Of a DNA stretch of 64,000 nt, positions 33,011-43,124 are shown in pieces. Position 1 is the first letter of the stretch. The number at the start of each line of letters is the position of its first letter. Made by a program: the position numbers and the translations under genes. The notes beneath the pieces were generated by a model that was not told where the DNA came from, did no database searches, and saw only the letters and a list, made by a program, of their open reading frames with translations. The DNA is from Sphagnum compactum (lineage: Eukaryota > Bryophyta > Sphagnopsida > Sphagnales): NCBI GenBank assembly GCA_965153455.1, contig OZ234498.1:10540001-10604000 (forward strand). Reading direction: 5' to 3'.

Positions 33011-34159
33011 TACAACAAAAATATTACATCCATTTGAATCAAAAGAAGACTCACCTTTTAACAAAAAATACTTGAAACAACAAACAAATTTATTTATTTT
33101 GAATCTTTAAAAACCTTCAAAACAAATGAAAACATTAGTTTTTAAAAAATTTAAAACTCTTACATCTTGACAAAGATACATACATATTGAAATTAAGGAA
33201 CAAATTAATGAAACCATACATTTTTCTAAAATGAACACTGTCAAATATTAGGATTAATTCATTTCGCATGTGTGTTGCTCTTGTATGGTTTGCAAATACA
33301 CATATCCAATTTATTTTAAATTCATATGTAAGTACATCATATTGCACATCATATTAAATTCAACAAATCTATAATACAAAAATGCATTTTGAATAAAACT
33401 AATGTCAACATTACAATCCAAAATTAGGAGATGTTTTCATCAATGCTCAACAAACGTTTGCCCAACTAGCTACTTATTTAGTTTTTTCAATTCCTTTATA
33501 TCATTCATTGTAAACATTTAAATTTATCAATATTTTTTTGTATCAAGAATGTGTGTTTGTATTAAAACCACAATCCTTAATATTAAATCAAATAGAACAT
33601 GATTCTATTGACGTAATGTGTTCATCAATCACAAACAAATAATTAAATCGAAAAAAAATTTATGAAATTTTATCATAGTAGAATTTGCTTCCTATTAGAA
33701 TAAAAAATAACAAACTAAATATTGTTAGGTTTGTGAAGTATATTTAAATATATAGATATTGAAAAGTGGTCATAAGAACAATTTCTTTTACATTCACCAT
33801 TCAAATATTATGAGGATTCACAATCAAACACACATGTTACATGGCATGATGTATATTGTTAAGTAAAAGAAAAATATTCAAAATTAGATCCAAATTCAAT
33901 TATATGATGCAACACATACATACAAATCAAAAGGATGATGTTATCAATTTAAAATCAAAATCTTCATGTTCACAAAACATATGGAATGATGATATTAATG
34001 ATGACATTGGTGAAATGCGTCCTTTAATTTCCATCAAAAACACATGAAAAGTTTAAAAACATGATTTCGTTGTTCAATCATGTAATACGTTAAATCAAAA
34101 ATTATAAAATTTTGAAAATGATGGTTTCACTACGTCATCAAATTTTATGATAATATATG

Positions 34160-35440
34160 AATATGGACGTTGAATTTTTTTAAGACAACTAAATGAAGAA
34201 CAAAAAAAATATGTGATGATGTCATGTATTCAAAGAAAAATCTTAATATTCCAATACATCTATTTTTTATAAGAGATGCTAGAACTAGTAGAAAATAAAA
34301 TAAAATAAAAAGTTCAAGGATAATCATGACTATATAATAAAGACCTATTCTAAAACTAAAAAAAAATTCTATTAATGGCATCTACAAGTAAAATTGCATT
34401 GAATATTGATGATCAAACAATACATTCAACTTTGAACACACCTATCCAACAAACATTAGCAAACACATCAAATGTATGATTAGATTCTTAAAATAAACTC
34501 ACATATCAATATGAACAAGTACAACTAATTGTTATAGATGAAATATCTCGTATGTGTTGAAATGTTTAATGTTATAAGTCATTGATTAAAGTACCAAAAC
34601 ATATTCAACACCAATTTTTTGATGCTCTAAATGTCATCATGTCAAATGACCTTTATCAAACATCTCCTATAAACGATTGTTGTATAACTATACACAATTA
34701 TTACAAAAATTAAACAAATTCCATACATGCACGTAAACTTTAAAAGACATTCAATATCTTAATTCAAATTATTGTCAACAAGTGTCAAATGCACTAAATA
34801 TACCACATTTATTTTATACAAATATCATAGTGCAAAAAATAATAAAATTGTATTTAACAAAACAATTGGCCCAACATTCAATTTTGAAGTTATAGACATT
34901 CACTACCATTCATGCCTATAAACTTTTTGATGACCCAAGCAAAACTTCAAGTTTGCATATTATAATTTGTATGAAACAAAATATGTTAATTGAATTATGT
35001 GTTGGAAATTGAGCAACATTTGATGGAGTCGATGGTACATTCAAAACATCAGTATCATATCATAATAAAACCATAATTTGGATATCTTTCCCAAATCAAA
35101 AAATAGGAATGTTAGTAGAGAAAAATATATTCACCTTTATACAAAAAAATTCAACTAAATTGGACACCAATTGCGCCAATTATCAAAGACATAAGAATTG
35201 ACAAAAATAAATTTTGTATTACAACAAGAATTCAATTTGCAACATTAAGAACCATTCATCAATCACACGGATTATTGCTAAACAAATTAACTTTTGATCC
35301 TACTAATGTTTAAAAACACAAACTATCATACACAACTATTTTCTGGATTCAAACAAAAAAGGTTCATATTTGTTAACTCCACTCCAACATCACAACTTTC
35401 ACATTTATCAACACATAGTTGAAATTCAATGAATATATAA
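34160..35440 (+). pseudogene. Helitron Pif1-type helicase remnant
   Basis: LNEEQKKYVMMSCIQ (about 34190) opens the helicase. The Walker A segment is lost. ALNIDDQTIHSTLNTPIQQT follows (about 34395-34455). The Walker B-like IVIDEISRM lies at about 34528-34553 and FFDALNVIMSNDLYQTSPI at about 34616-34675. LIELCVGN then ATFDGVDGTFKTS (about 34985-35050) and LIELCVGN-adjacent motifs match the C-terminal half. RTIHQSHG (about 35250) marks the last conserved helicase motif. Stops are frequent. Confidence 0.8.
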
Positions 35441-35739
35441 AAAACATCTGCAAATTGAACACCTTTTGTTCTTCAATTAAATGACTTTTATCATTCACGT
35501 GTTATCATACAAGCCTTCAATGCTATTTCTTTATGACAACATTATCAAGATATAAATCGTGATCACAACCTACAAGTATCACACATTCTGTATATTTTGG
35601 AAACAAAAATACAATCTTCAAATGAAAAATAAAAATTCATAAATATATCAATATATTTATATATTTCAATTTATGGTGGCCATGGTTTGATAATGATGTA
35701 TAGTATGCAAATGCTTTTACATTCTTATAACACAACAAC

Positions 35740-36175
35740 ATGTAATGGATCTAAATATATAATAGCTACATTTAACATAAAAATTCAAAGAGTAATTCAT
35801 AACATATGTGTTTATAAAAGTCCTTTTTTTTTACTTCTACATTTTTCAACACACTAAAAACCTTGGTTCAAAAATCCTCAAATGAATATTCACTTGTTAT
35901 TTTAAAATATTTTATTATCACCATATTAAACGACAGTAATCATAAGAACAATAGACAACAATTAATAGACTTTGTGAATGGATTCAAATTAAAATCCCAA
36001 TTCAAAAATAAACAAACAAAAGTTGAATATTAATTAGATCACATATGGACAAATACATCCAAGAATGAATGCAAATTGGGTGTATTAGACGCATATTAAC
36101 CATATTTTCACAAAATAATTTATATAACATTCAAACTATCAAACACACTTCCAATCTATAACAATAAATATATAT
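35740..36175 (+). pseudogene. Possible endonuclease (EEP-like) tail of the Helitron
   Basis: After the helicase, plus-strand fragments read VIHNICVYKSPF (about 35793-35830), NNRQQLIDFVNGFKLKSQFK (about 35950-36008), LDHIWTNTSKNECKLGVLDA (about 36035-36095) and FKLSNTLPIYNNKYISFPF (about 36130-36185). CVYKSP and the final LDHIW-N motif are the type of blocks seen in exonuclease-endonuclease-phosphatase domains attached to some Helitron (Helentron-like) proteins. The catalytic G-D-F-N block is not preserved in a clear form. Assignment is inference. Confidence 0.5.
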
Positions 36176-36210
36176 CATTTCCATTCATATAATGCCACTT
36201 TAAAAATCAA

Positions 36211-37290
36211 ATATACTTAATAAAAAGTAAAGCTTGTCATGGTAGAGCCACTTGTTATGTTATTGGTACTCTATGAAATATAAACTATAAATCATGCTAA
36301 AAATTGTAAGTGGTTAATTGTCAAGGGTTCCTATTCTAATCAAGGTTAATGCACCTTCGCAGTTGTTTAAGTTCATTAGTTAATTATGAACAATTTATTT
36401 GGTTAGGTAACCACCAACAACTTCCACCCATTAATTATAAGGTGCTTGTTTGATACACATTTTCAAATTCAAATGCAACATTAAGGTTTCACCAAATTGT
36501 TGTATTTTTAATGGCTTATTTTATCATATGCACACATTTTCAACTAATGAAGCAAGAAAACATTAAATTGTACTTGCAACAAAAAATTTGTTGTGAAATG
36601 GATCGGTAATCCTCATAGGTCACATGCGTGTCCATTAAAGTTGGGATTTATCATAGATTTAAATTTTGTAATGATGACCAAAACTTTGAGATTTTGGTGT
36701 TATAAGAAATATAAAATATTTTCTACATGGTTGCATATCCAAGCATGAGGTTATTAAGGTGGAACCTTCTCAATTGATTAATTCAACACCATGTGATGAT
36801 GTGAGTTAGTAACTAACGATTCAACTTTTTAACTTTATTTTGTACTTTAATGTTTTAATGTTAGACATTCAATTGATTTTGCATAATTTTGAACCATTTT
36901 TCATGGTTCATTCGTGTCATTTTGAACCCCACATGTAGTAGATTATAAAATTTCCTATTAAACATGGCAAAATTATTGTGATATAAACCATTATCCCCAC
37001 CTTCATCACCATGTCTAAGCTTCAATTGAATAATCAACAAAATAAAGAAATAATTATTTATCATGTTCAACAAAGTAATGAGACCAATAAGATTAGTAAC
37101 AAGGTTTTTGAGTTTTAAACTTCTTAAAAATTCAAATGTTTAATTTCCTAGATGACCATAAGTGAGTTATTAATATAATCTTGAAAAGAAAAGAAAAATA
37201 CTTTAGTATTATTTAGTCCTAATCCAAGAGAACAAGAAAAGATTTATGTTTATATGTAAAAAACACCATGTTTTCTTGGCTTTGTATCGT
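36211..37290. other. AT-rich intergenic DNA
   Basis: No protein motif, tandem array or clear inverted repeat seen between the Helitron and the Tigger relic. Confidence 0.4.
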
Positions 37291-37389
37291 GCAAGATTGT
37301 AGCACCCCTATAATGCCACAATTATAGATGATCTAATATGTACCAAAAGGATTTTATAAGAAATAACTCAAAAAAGAAGGTGAATGTTT

Positions 37390-38290
37390 TAATAAAATTT
37401 CGCACATGGGTAGATGGTTTCAATAAAAGATTTGACTATAGAATCTACACAAAACATGGGGAATCAATTGTTGCAAAGGATTCCTTATAGGTTAAAACAC
37501 ATATGATTGAAATACATTGGCAAGTCTATCAATTTGATGATTTAAAAATGGATGTTCAACAAGATTTTTTTATGGACTTGAATGAACAAGACTTTGGCAA
37601 CTAAGAGGCCAAGTGAAAAAAAATGAATAAGGACTACATTATTATAGCCTTGATTGTAAATGTTGACAGGTTATATGTGTTTCGTCCGATTATCGATAAA
37701 TTAGATTGGCCCCATGCTTTCACACATAAGAATATTGCATGTCCTACAAACTTAAGCATTATGCACTTTGTCAACAAGAAAACTTGGATGATTATAATAT
37801 TTTTTGGAAAATTATTGCTGAATTTTGAAGGACAAAAGTGCATTGATAGGAGTGAAAGGATATTAATTTTTCATACAATGGTCAATTAATTTTTGATAGA
37901 CCAATTGTGTATCACCACCATCGTTATTGCTTCCTCCTAACACAAAAAGTAAGTTGTAACCTATGGATGTTGGGATCGTCAAGGCTTTTTAAGCATAATA
38001 CAATTTAAATTTCTTATCAATCACTAGATTGATCATTTGATGGATAATAAAGATCCTTCTATTGATGTTTATCCAATTGTGTTTATGGTTGAGAAAGCCT
38101 TAAGTACTCACATAACTCGTGATGTGATTAGACATTGTTGGAGGCATTGTGGTTTTATAATTTGTCAAATTTTGATGACGGCAATTCACAAGCATAGCAC
38201 CCACCAACACACTATGAAGGATGGATGTAAGAGGTTTAGAAACAATTTTTTGTTGGGCTCCAAATTTGTAATTAATAATGGTGGTTAGTT
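37390..38290 (+). pseudogene. pogo/Tigger-type (DDE_1) transposase relic
   Basis: The plus strand carries, in order, RFDYRIYTKHGESIVAKDS (end of the CENP-B-like DNA-binding part, about 37420-37480), NKDYIIIALIVNVD (about 37626), then SIMHFVNKKTWM (about 37755) and ERILIFHTMVN where intact relatives have the D-N-A-x-x-H motif (about 37855). LLPPNTKSKL then a stop and PMDVGIVKAF lie at about 37929-37990. VYPIVFMVEKALSTHITRDV then IRHCWRHCG (about 38066-38155) is the typical C-terminal helix. Stops and lost Asp residues show it is dead. Confidence 0.75.
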
Positions 38291-39717
38291 TAATTGTTTT
38301 TAAAATTACTATCAACCTATTAATAACCCATGAAGGTAGGTAAGAAAAAAACCCTTTATTTATGTATACACCATCTATTTACATAATAGTCACCTATTTT
38401 CTTAACTATTCTTATACTTAGGGCCTAATTCTTACATAATGGGTTACCAAAGGTGAACCCAAAATAGTAACTCAATTAACAAGGTTCATGCACAACTAAG
38501 TCATAATGGCTAGTGGATTGTGCAATAAAATGAGTGCTTGTTCATAGAGTTAACAATACATCTAGCATAATAAATGGGGGATCCAAGGATCCAACAACAT
38601 GGAACACAAATGTGTGGAAAATATCAACATATGTTTTGATGACCTTTAGCAATGGAGTGTAATTGGTGAGATTCAAACACAATCCTCCTCCTTTGGGAAT
38701 AAATGAAGAGAAGATCACACTTTTGGGAAAATTGAGGCAAATTCCCTAACATTAGGCAAAAAGAGGATAATGTTGACGTGAATTTTCCCCTCTATAAGGT
38801 GTTTAACACCTTTCACTCTTCTGACCAACCCATCTAGGTCCTTCCATTAAAAACATACATGTAGATTATTCCACCCCACTGACCCATCTAGGTCCCCCCA
38901 TTAGTAACATATGTGTAGATTTTTCCACCATGTTTCATTTAAAATCCCACTTTCCAAAAAGGGCTTCAATAATTGGTTCACCACTTCCTTCCAAACCCTC
39001 ACTACCACCCACTATTTACAACATACACATGTTTGCCTTTAATTAACATTGCTAAATCTTTGATTTTTTTTCTTCTTTTGACCTTTGGCTCCTAACCTTG
39101 CATTGTTTTGTATTTTGTCATTTATTTAACCCTAGTGTGGACTTTCAATAAAACATCCTTCCATTTTAATTTGCAATCCTTGTTTTGTAATGCTCATAAT
39201 TAATCCAATTATGTCATTATATCTAAGGATCACATCAATAATTCAAATTAATGTTCACAAAGAATACAAAAATTTCCAAGCATTATTGAAAAGAAATTAA
39301 ACCTTTTGATTGAAGAATCTCAAGGTTAGGTTTCAATGAATTGGTAATCTAAAAATCAAATCTTCATATAATTGACAACTTACAATTTTTATGTTTTGCA
39401 TTATCGTAATTAAGAAACATTTTATCTACACATAAAATGGAGTGCTATATTATGCTAACCAAAGCGTAAGGTAAGTTGGGTTAAAGTGAATTAGCACTTG
39501 TAAACGCATTGATTTAGATGGATGATGATGGGATTGAATTTTTTCATTGGGTTCATGTCCATAGCCCACCACTCCCTAGTTAGCATGGTTAGTTTATTTA
39601 ATGATCTATTTACATGTATTTACTTTTAAATCTTACTTTTCTTCCCTCCTTATTAACTTGCTTCCTCCTCATACCAACTAAAAGGCCAATTGCCCTAATT
39701 TATGCAATGACTTGTTT
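38291..39717. other. Intergenic DNA with a partial tandem duplication
   Basis: Around 38825-38940 the block CCCATCTAGGTCC, then CCATTA-AACATA-TGTAGAT and TTCCACC, occurs twice about 68 bp apart. No gene is recognised. Confidence 0.4.
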
Positions 39718-40490
39718 GCTTACCTACCTACCTACCTAAAAAAACCTATGTGTACCTACTTACCTATTCATGATTAGATATGGGATGCTTTTGTCAAAAG
39801 GTGAGGGTATTGCATGAGGAACTAGGTACTTATCCCCCCCCCCACCCCCGCGCACCTAGACCTATTCCCCACCAATCCATGCATACTTACATGTAGGCCT
39901 TTTTACCTATAACTATTATTGCCTCTTATGGACTAATGACAAATTGGTTATTGACCCCCAAAAAAACTTGATATTGTCATTAAAAAATGCAGGTATTGTA
40001 GATACCTTGTTTTCATTGAATTAAAGTTAACCTTATAACCCCCAATGACAATAACAATGTCTTTGATTGCAAGTATTGGAATAGGTGTGGGCAAGTATGT
40101 AGGTAGGTAGATAGGGAGGTAAGGAGGTTGATAAAGTGACTAAGTTGGCATAGGTAGGTAGGTAGGTATGTAAGTAAGGTAAATATGTATGTTTTGAATA
40201 AGTAGGGTAGGGTGAATGGGTAGGTAGGTAAGTAAGTTGAGAGGTTAGTTATATTTGACCTATTTAACTAGCTTGAAATTAAGCCTTTAGGCAATTATGT
40301 ACCTTGTTAGGCTTAGCTTGGCTACCTAGCTTAAACTATTAAGTTTAGGTAAGTAATAATTACCTAAGTTTTATTAATAGACTACAAATTATGTTAGGTA
40401 GGTAATCTAGGCTTAATCAATAAGTTAGTATGCTAATTATATTAAGTTAGTTAATTATGTATGTTAAGTATGTAGGTAGCCTTGACCTAA
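39718..40490. repeat. TAGG/CCTA tetranucleotide-rich region
   Basis: A C-rich-strand run (TACCTACCTACCTACC) at 39718-39740 faces G-rich-strand runs (GGTAGGTAGGTAGGTATG) from about 40090 to 40240. It then decays into scattered TTAGGTA words as far as 40490. A poly-C/CCCCCGCGC patch lies at 39833-39851. Opposed orientations could fold back across about 400 bp. Confidence 0.65.
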
Positions 40491-41085
40491 GGCTACCTAA
40501 CTAATGTCAAATCAATATGTTCAATTTGACAAAGGCATGGTCATTTTGATTGACCTTTTTCTTTTGTTTGTCCTTTTTGACTAGATGACCAATTGACACC
40601 TAATAAAAAATGTCACTTTAGTCAAATGTACTAGTAAAAAGTAACACATGTCTATCATGCCCCAACCAATTAATCAAAATGGACATCACTTTTAATCAAA
40701 ACAAACAATTTGGTCAAGTTGGACCTTTTAAAAGGTCATGATTTGTAGTGGTGGTGGTTGGTGCTAATGATGGAGCTTAGCTTGTGGACAGTTGGAATAA
40801 GAAGTGCAACAACATTGTGAAGTTAAATACCATTTTGCATTTTGTATTTTTAGGAGGTCGATGTTTTCTTTGGTTTTTTTTCTATGTTGTAGTCACATTA
40901 ATGAGAAGAATGCCTTGATGTAAACTCCAATTGAGATGTGCATTGATCTCCAAAACTTTCGCCATGCAAGAAAATTGATAAATATGAAATTGAAGGTAGT
41001 ACAGTCTTTAGAGGCATGGTTGGTGTTGATGAGAGGCTCTAGGGATCAATGCGAGCTTATTTGTTTATGACATTTGTGGTTTAGG
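40491..41085. other. Intergenic DNA, nothing recognised
   Basis: AT-rich DNA with TTGACC/GGTCAA words on both strands between 40500 and 40740. No supported feature. Confidence 0.35.
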
Positions 41086-41403
41086 TTAAGTATACCTAAA
41101 TGTTTGTAAGCAACTTACAATGTTGTGCATGTATGGGTAGGTCAAATACTTGTCAAGATGAGAGCTCCGAATAGAAGTTTTGTCTTTTAAGAATTCTCTT
41201 GCAATGTGTAAGTTCAATTGGTGGCTCCAAATATAGGTTTTGTCTTTTGGGAATTCTCTTGTTATGTGTAAGTTCAATTGGTGGCTTTGAATATAGGCTT
41301 CGTCTTTTGTGAATTCTTTTGCTATGTGTAAGTTCAATTGGTGGTGTTCATGGGAGGTTGGGAATTTTTTACTTGTTAGCACCTTCCCACATTGTGATGG
41401 CAA
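41086..41403 (-). CDS. Open frame with three 20-residue tandem repeats, status unknown
   Basis: The minus strand encodes 105 residues. The centre is three copies of a 20-residue unit starting HQLNLHI(A/T)(K/R)EF and ending near (T/S)YI(Q/W)S. The DNA repeat is exactly 60 bp (41161-41220, 41221-41280, 41281-41340), so the frame is kept automatically. Many differences between units change the amino acid conservatively (K/R, T/A, I/T). Flanks are unique: MPSQCGKVLTSKKFPTSHEH before and a Tyr/His-rich tail after. No family is recognised. It could be a small gene, a de novo frame or a minisatellite artefact. Confidence 0.3.
   Translation of the reverse strand: MPSQCGKVLTSKKFPTSHEHHQLNLHIAKEFTKDEAYIQSHQLNLHITREFPKDKTYIWSHQLNLHIAREFLKDKTSIRSSHLDKYLTYPYMHNIVSCLQTFRYT
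41161..41340. repeat. 60-bp minisatellite, three units
   Basis: Units share TAGGTTTTGTCTTTTGGGAA, then TTCTCTTGTTATGTGTAAGT and TCAATTGGTGGCT with a few substitutions and no indels. It underlies the minus-strand frame at 41086-41403. Confidence 0.9.
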
Positions 41404-41758
41404 AAGAATTAGAGTGTGTTAGTTGTTATGAAATCGTGTGGGGCAGATTGGGATCTCTTGAGAAGGGTTTATAAGGTGTGCGTGTATGATGCCATTTGAG
41501 AAGATCATGATAGTCCAATGAAAGGAGATTCGGAGTGATTTGATCGATCTCATGCCAACAGATTTGAAATTAGTAGTTTAAATCATGTAGAAAAAGTCGT
41601 GGATATATGGAGTTGTAACATAAGTGAATTATTATTCTAAGCAGATCTCTTTGTGTTCTTGCCATGTGTTGTTGTGGGTACACAGTAAATATTGCACCTT
41701 CCTTTTTTGGTTAAACTAGTATCAGCTGGTATCAAAATAAGTTTATACCAGACCAACA

Positions 41759-41895
41759 CTGGATCAGATCCGGAGGTGGGTAGCCATCATTATCTCACAA
41801 GCGACTGTAGTGTCATTAGGAACTTTGTAGACCTGTGATGTTCACTATGTGCTATGGAATGGTCAAGCCCGTGCCCATTATGTTGAGCAAGGTCT
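41759..41895 (+). repeat. Fragments of repeat R and the TGGAATGG hairpin element, abutting
   Basis: CATTAGGAACTTTGTAGACC at about 41815 matches copies of repeat R (9362-9640, 52524-52800). It is followed at once by CTATGGAATGGTCAAGCCCG then TGCCCATTATGTTG, the left end of the small hairpin element seen at 1111 and 13531. The right half of that element is missing. Confidence 0.5.
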
Positions 41896-42106
41896 CAACA
41901 GAAGTACATCTATTGTGAATTACACTTATATCTTGAACATAAAGGATTTTGAGCTCAGATTTTGCCACCTTGTGAGCACTTTCCCATTGCAGAATTCAGC
42001 CATTTCCAAGGAAGTGCTGATCTTGAGGGATGTGCCACATTTTGAAAAAACTAAACGGATATTTGCTACAGAATCTGCACTAAAAAGCTTGTTCACATAG
42101 AAGCCA

Positions 42107-42215
42107 TCCCCTAGGGCACATTCTACCCTTAGTGGGCTTGTATAAGGCGCACCAGCCTCACCTTAAAGGCTTACAGAGGTGAAGGACCTGCGCCCTTGGC
42201 AGTGCCTCCTCTAGT
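42107..42215. repeat. Imperfect hairpin with near-complementary arms
   Basis: AAGGCGCACCAGCCTCACCT (from about 42145) pairs with AGAGGTGAAGGACCTGCGCC (to about 42199) around a short loop. Weaker outer pairing joins AGGGCACA with CAGTGCCTCCT. The region is GC-rich relative to its neighbours. It may be a MITE core; no copies were seen elsewhere in the window. Confidence 0.5.
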
Positions 42216-42528
42216 GTGTTAACCTCTTATACTGCAAATGAAGCTGGGGGACATAAAATTTGTTTGTAATCTAAATACAAGGTGTCTAGTTGTTCAAGAT
42301 GAGTGCATTTTAAAACTCTGAAGTGCACACTCCTGTAATGCAAACAAGATTGCTGCAAGAGTGATCACAACTCTTTCACATAGAATTATAATATACAATA
42401 AAAAGGCAGATCTGCTGCTGTTTGCTACCTTCCTCCAATAACATGCCATTTACACAAAAATGTGTCAGTTTTCTTAACACCCAAATCCCTGATTTTATCC
42501 TACAATATATATATATATATTGATCTTA

Positions 42529-42876
42529 GAGTGGGCGGGGCCAGCCATAGCCCCTATTTCAGTCTCTACCACTGTTTATCACATCCATCATAGAGTGTTA
42601 ATTGTTTCCCTTGGCAGCCCCACCCATAAAACATGCAAAACTGGACAGAAGAAGAGGGTTAAAGACTGTTCTAAAAATGCTACTACCTGCCTGGTGGCCA
42701 ATCATTATGGCCAGCCAATCAGAAGCAGTCATTTTTTTCTTTTGCAGGAGCTTGTGGAGTAGACCACTGTAATCCTGTGCAAATATACACGTCCAAACTC
42801 CAAACCCATTTTCACACTATTTGAAGCCTGTACAGAGTGTGTAGGCCATTTTACGACACTGCCAGTGGACCTGTTC
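42529..42876. mobile_element. PIF/Harbinger-like MITE, member 3 (diverged ends)
   Basis: Flanked by TTA on both sides (42526-42528, 42877-42879). Internal sequence matches the element at 55053-55403 in order: TTGGCAGCCCCACCCATAAA against TTGGCAACCCCACCAATAAA, and GGCCAATCATTATGGCC-AGC against GACCAATCATTATGATCGAC. The left end GAGTGGGCGGGGCCAGCC and reverse-complemented right end GAACAGGTCCACTGGC are weakly similar. Length is 348 bp. It lies just downstream of the TRM gene. Confidence 0.65.
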
Positions 42877-43124
42877 TTACATGCTCAACATGTAATTTAA
42901 CCTACATAAAAATGGCACACTTCACGGCACTTCTTTTGAGCAACTGGAACAAAATTCAAATGTGGGCTATGTGGGCTAATCCCAACCCATTTCTGAAATT
43001 TAAGCCAGTCCTGGTTTTCTGGGTGACTGTGGAAGCTTGTGCAGTTTGCAGTGTTTGTTGTCCATTGATTTGTCAACATTGGTGAATCTGTAAAATTATG
43101 GGAAAGAAAATTGCAACTCTGTCG

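Larger units (their letters stand above)
31070..36210 (+). mobile_element. Decayed autonomous Helitron
   Basis: About 5 kb of plus-strand sequence keeps the order of a plant Helitron protein through many stops and shifts: N-terminal region, Helitron-like-N/Rep region, Pif1-type helicase and an endonuclease-like tail. Three pseudogene entries below give the motifs. The 5' TC and 3' CTRR-plus-hairpin ends are not identified, so the limits are those of recognisable coding remnants. A GC-rich sequence at about 31715-32015 is inserted in it. Confidence 0.8.

Noticed and set aside
41700-41760. CTGGTATCAAAATAAG as a retrotransposon primer-binding site (initiator-Met type)
   Set aside because: Only the first eight bases fit TGGTATCA; no LTR ends before it and no polypurine tract was found.
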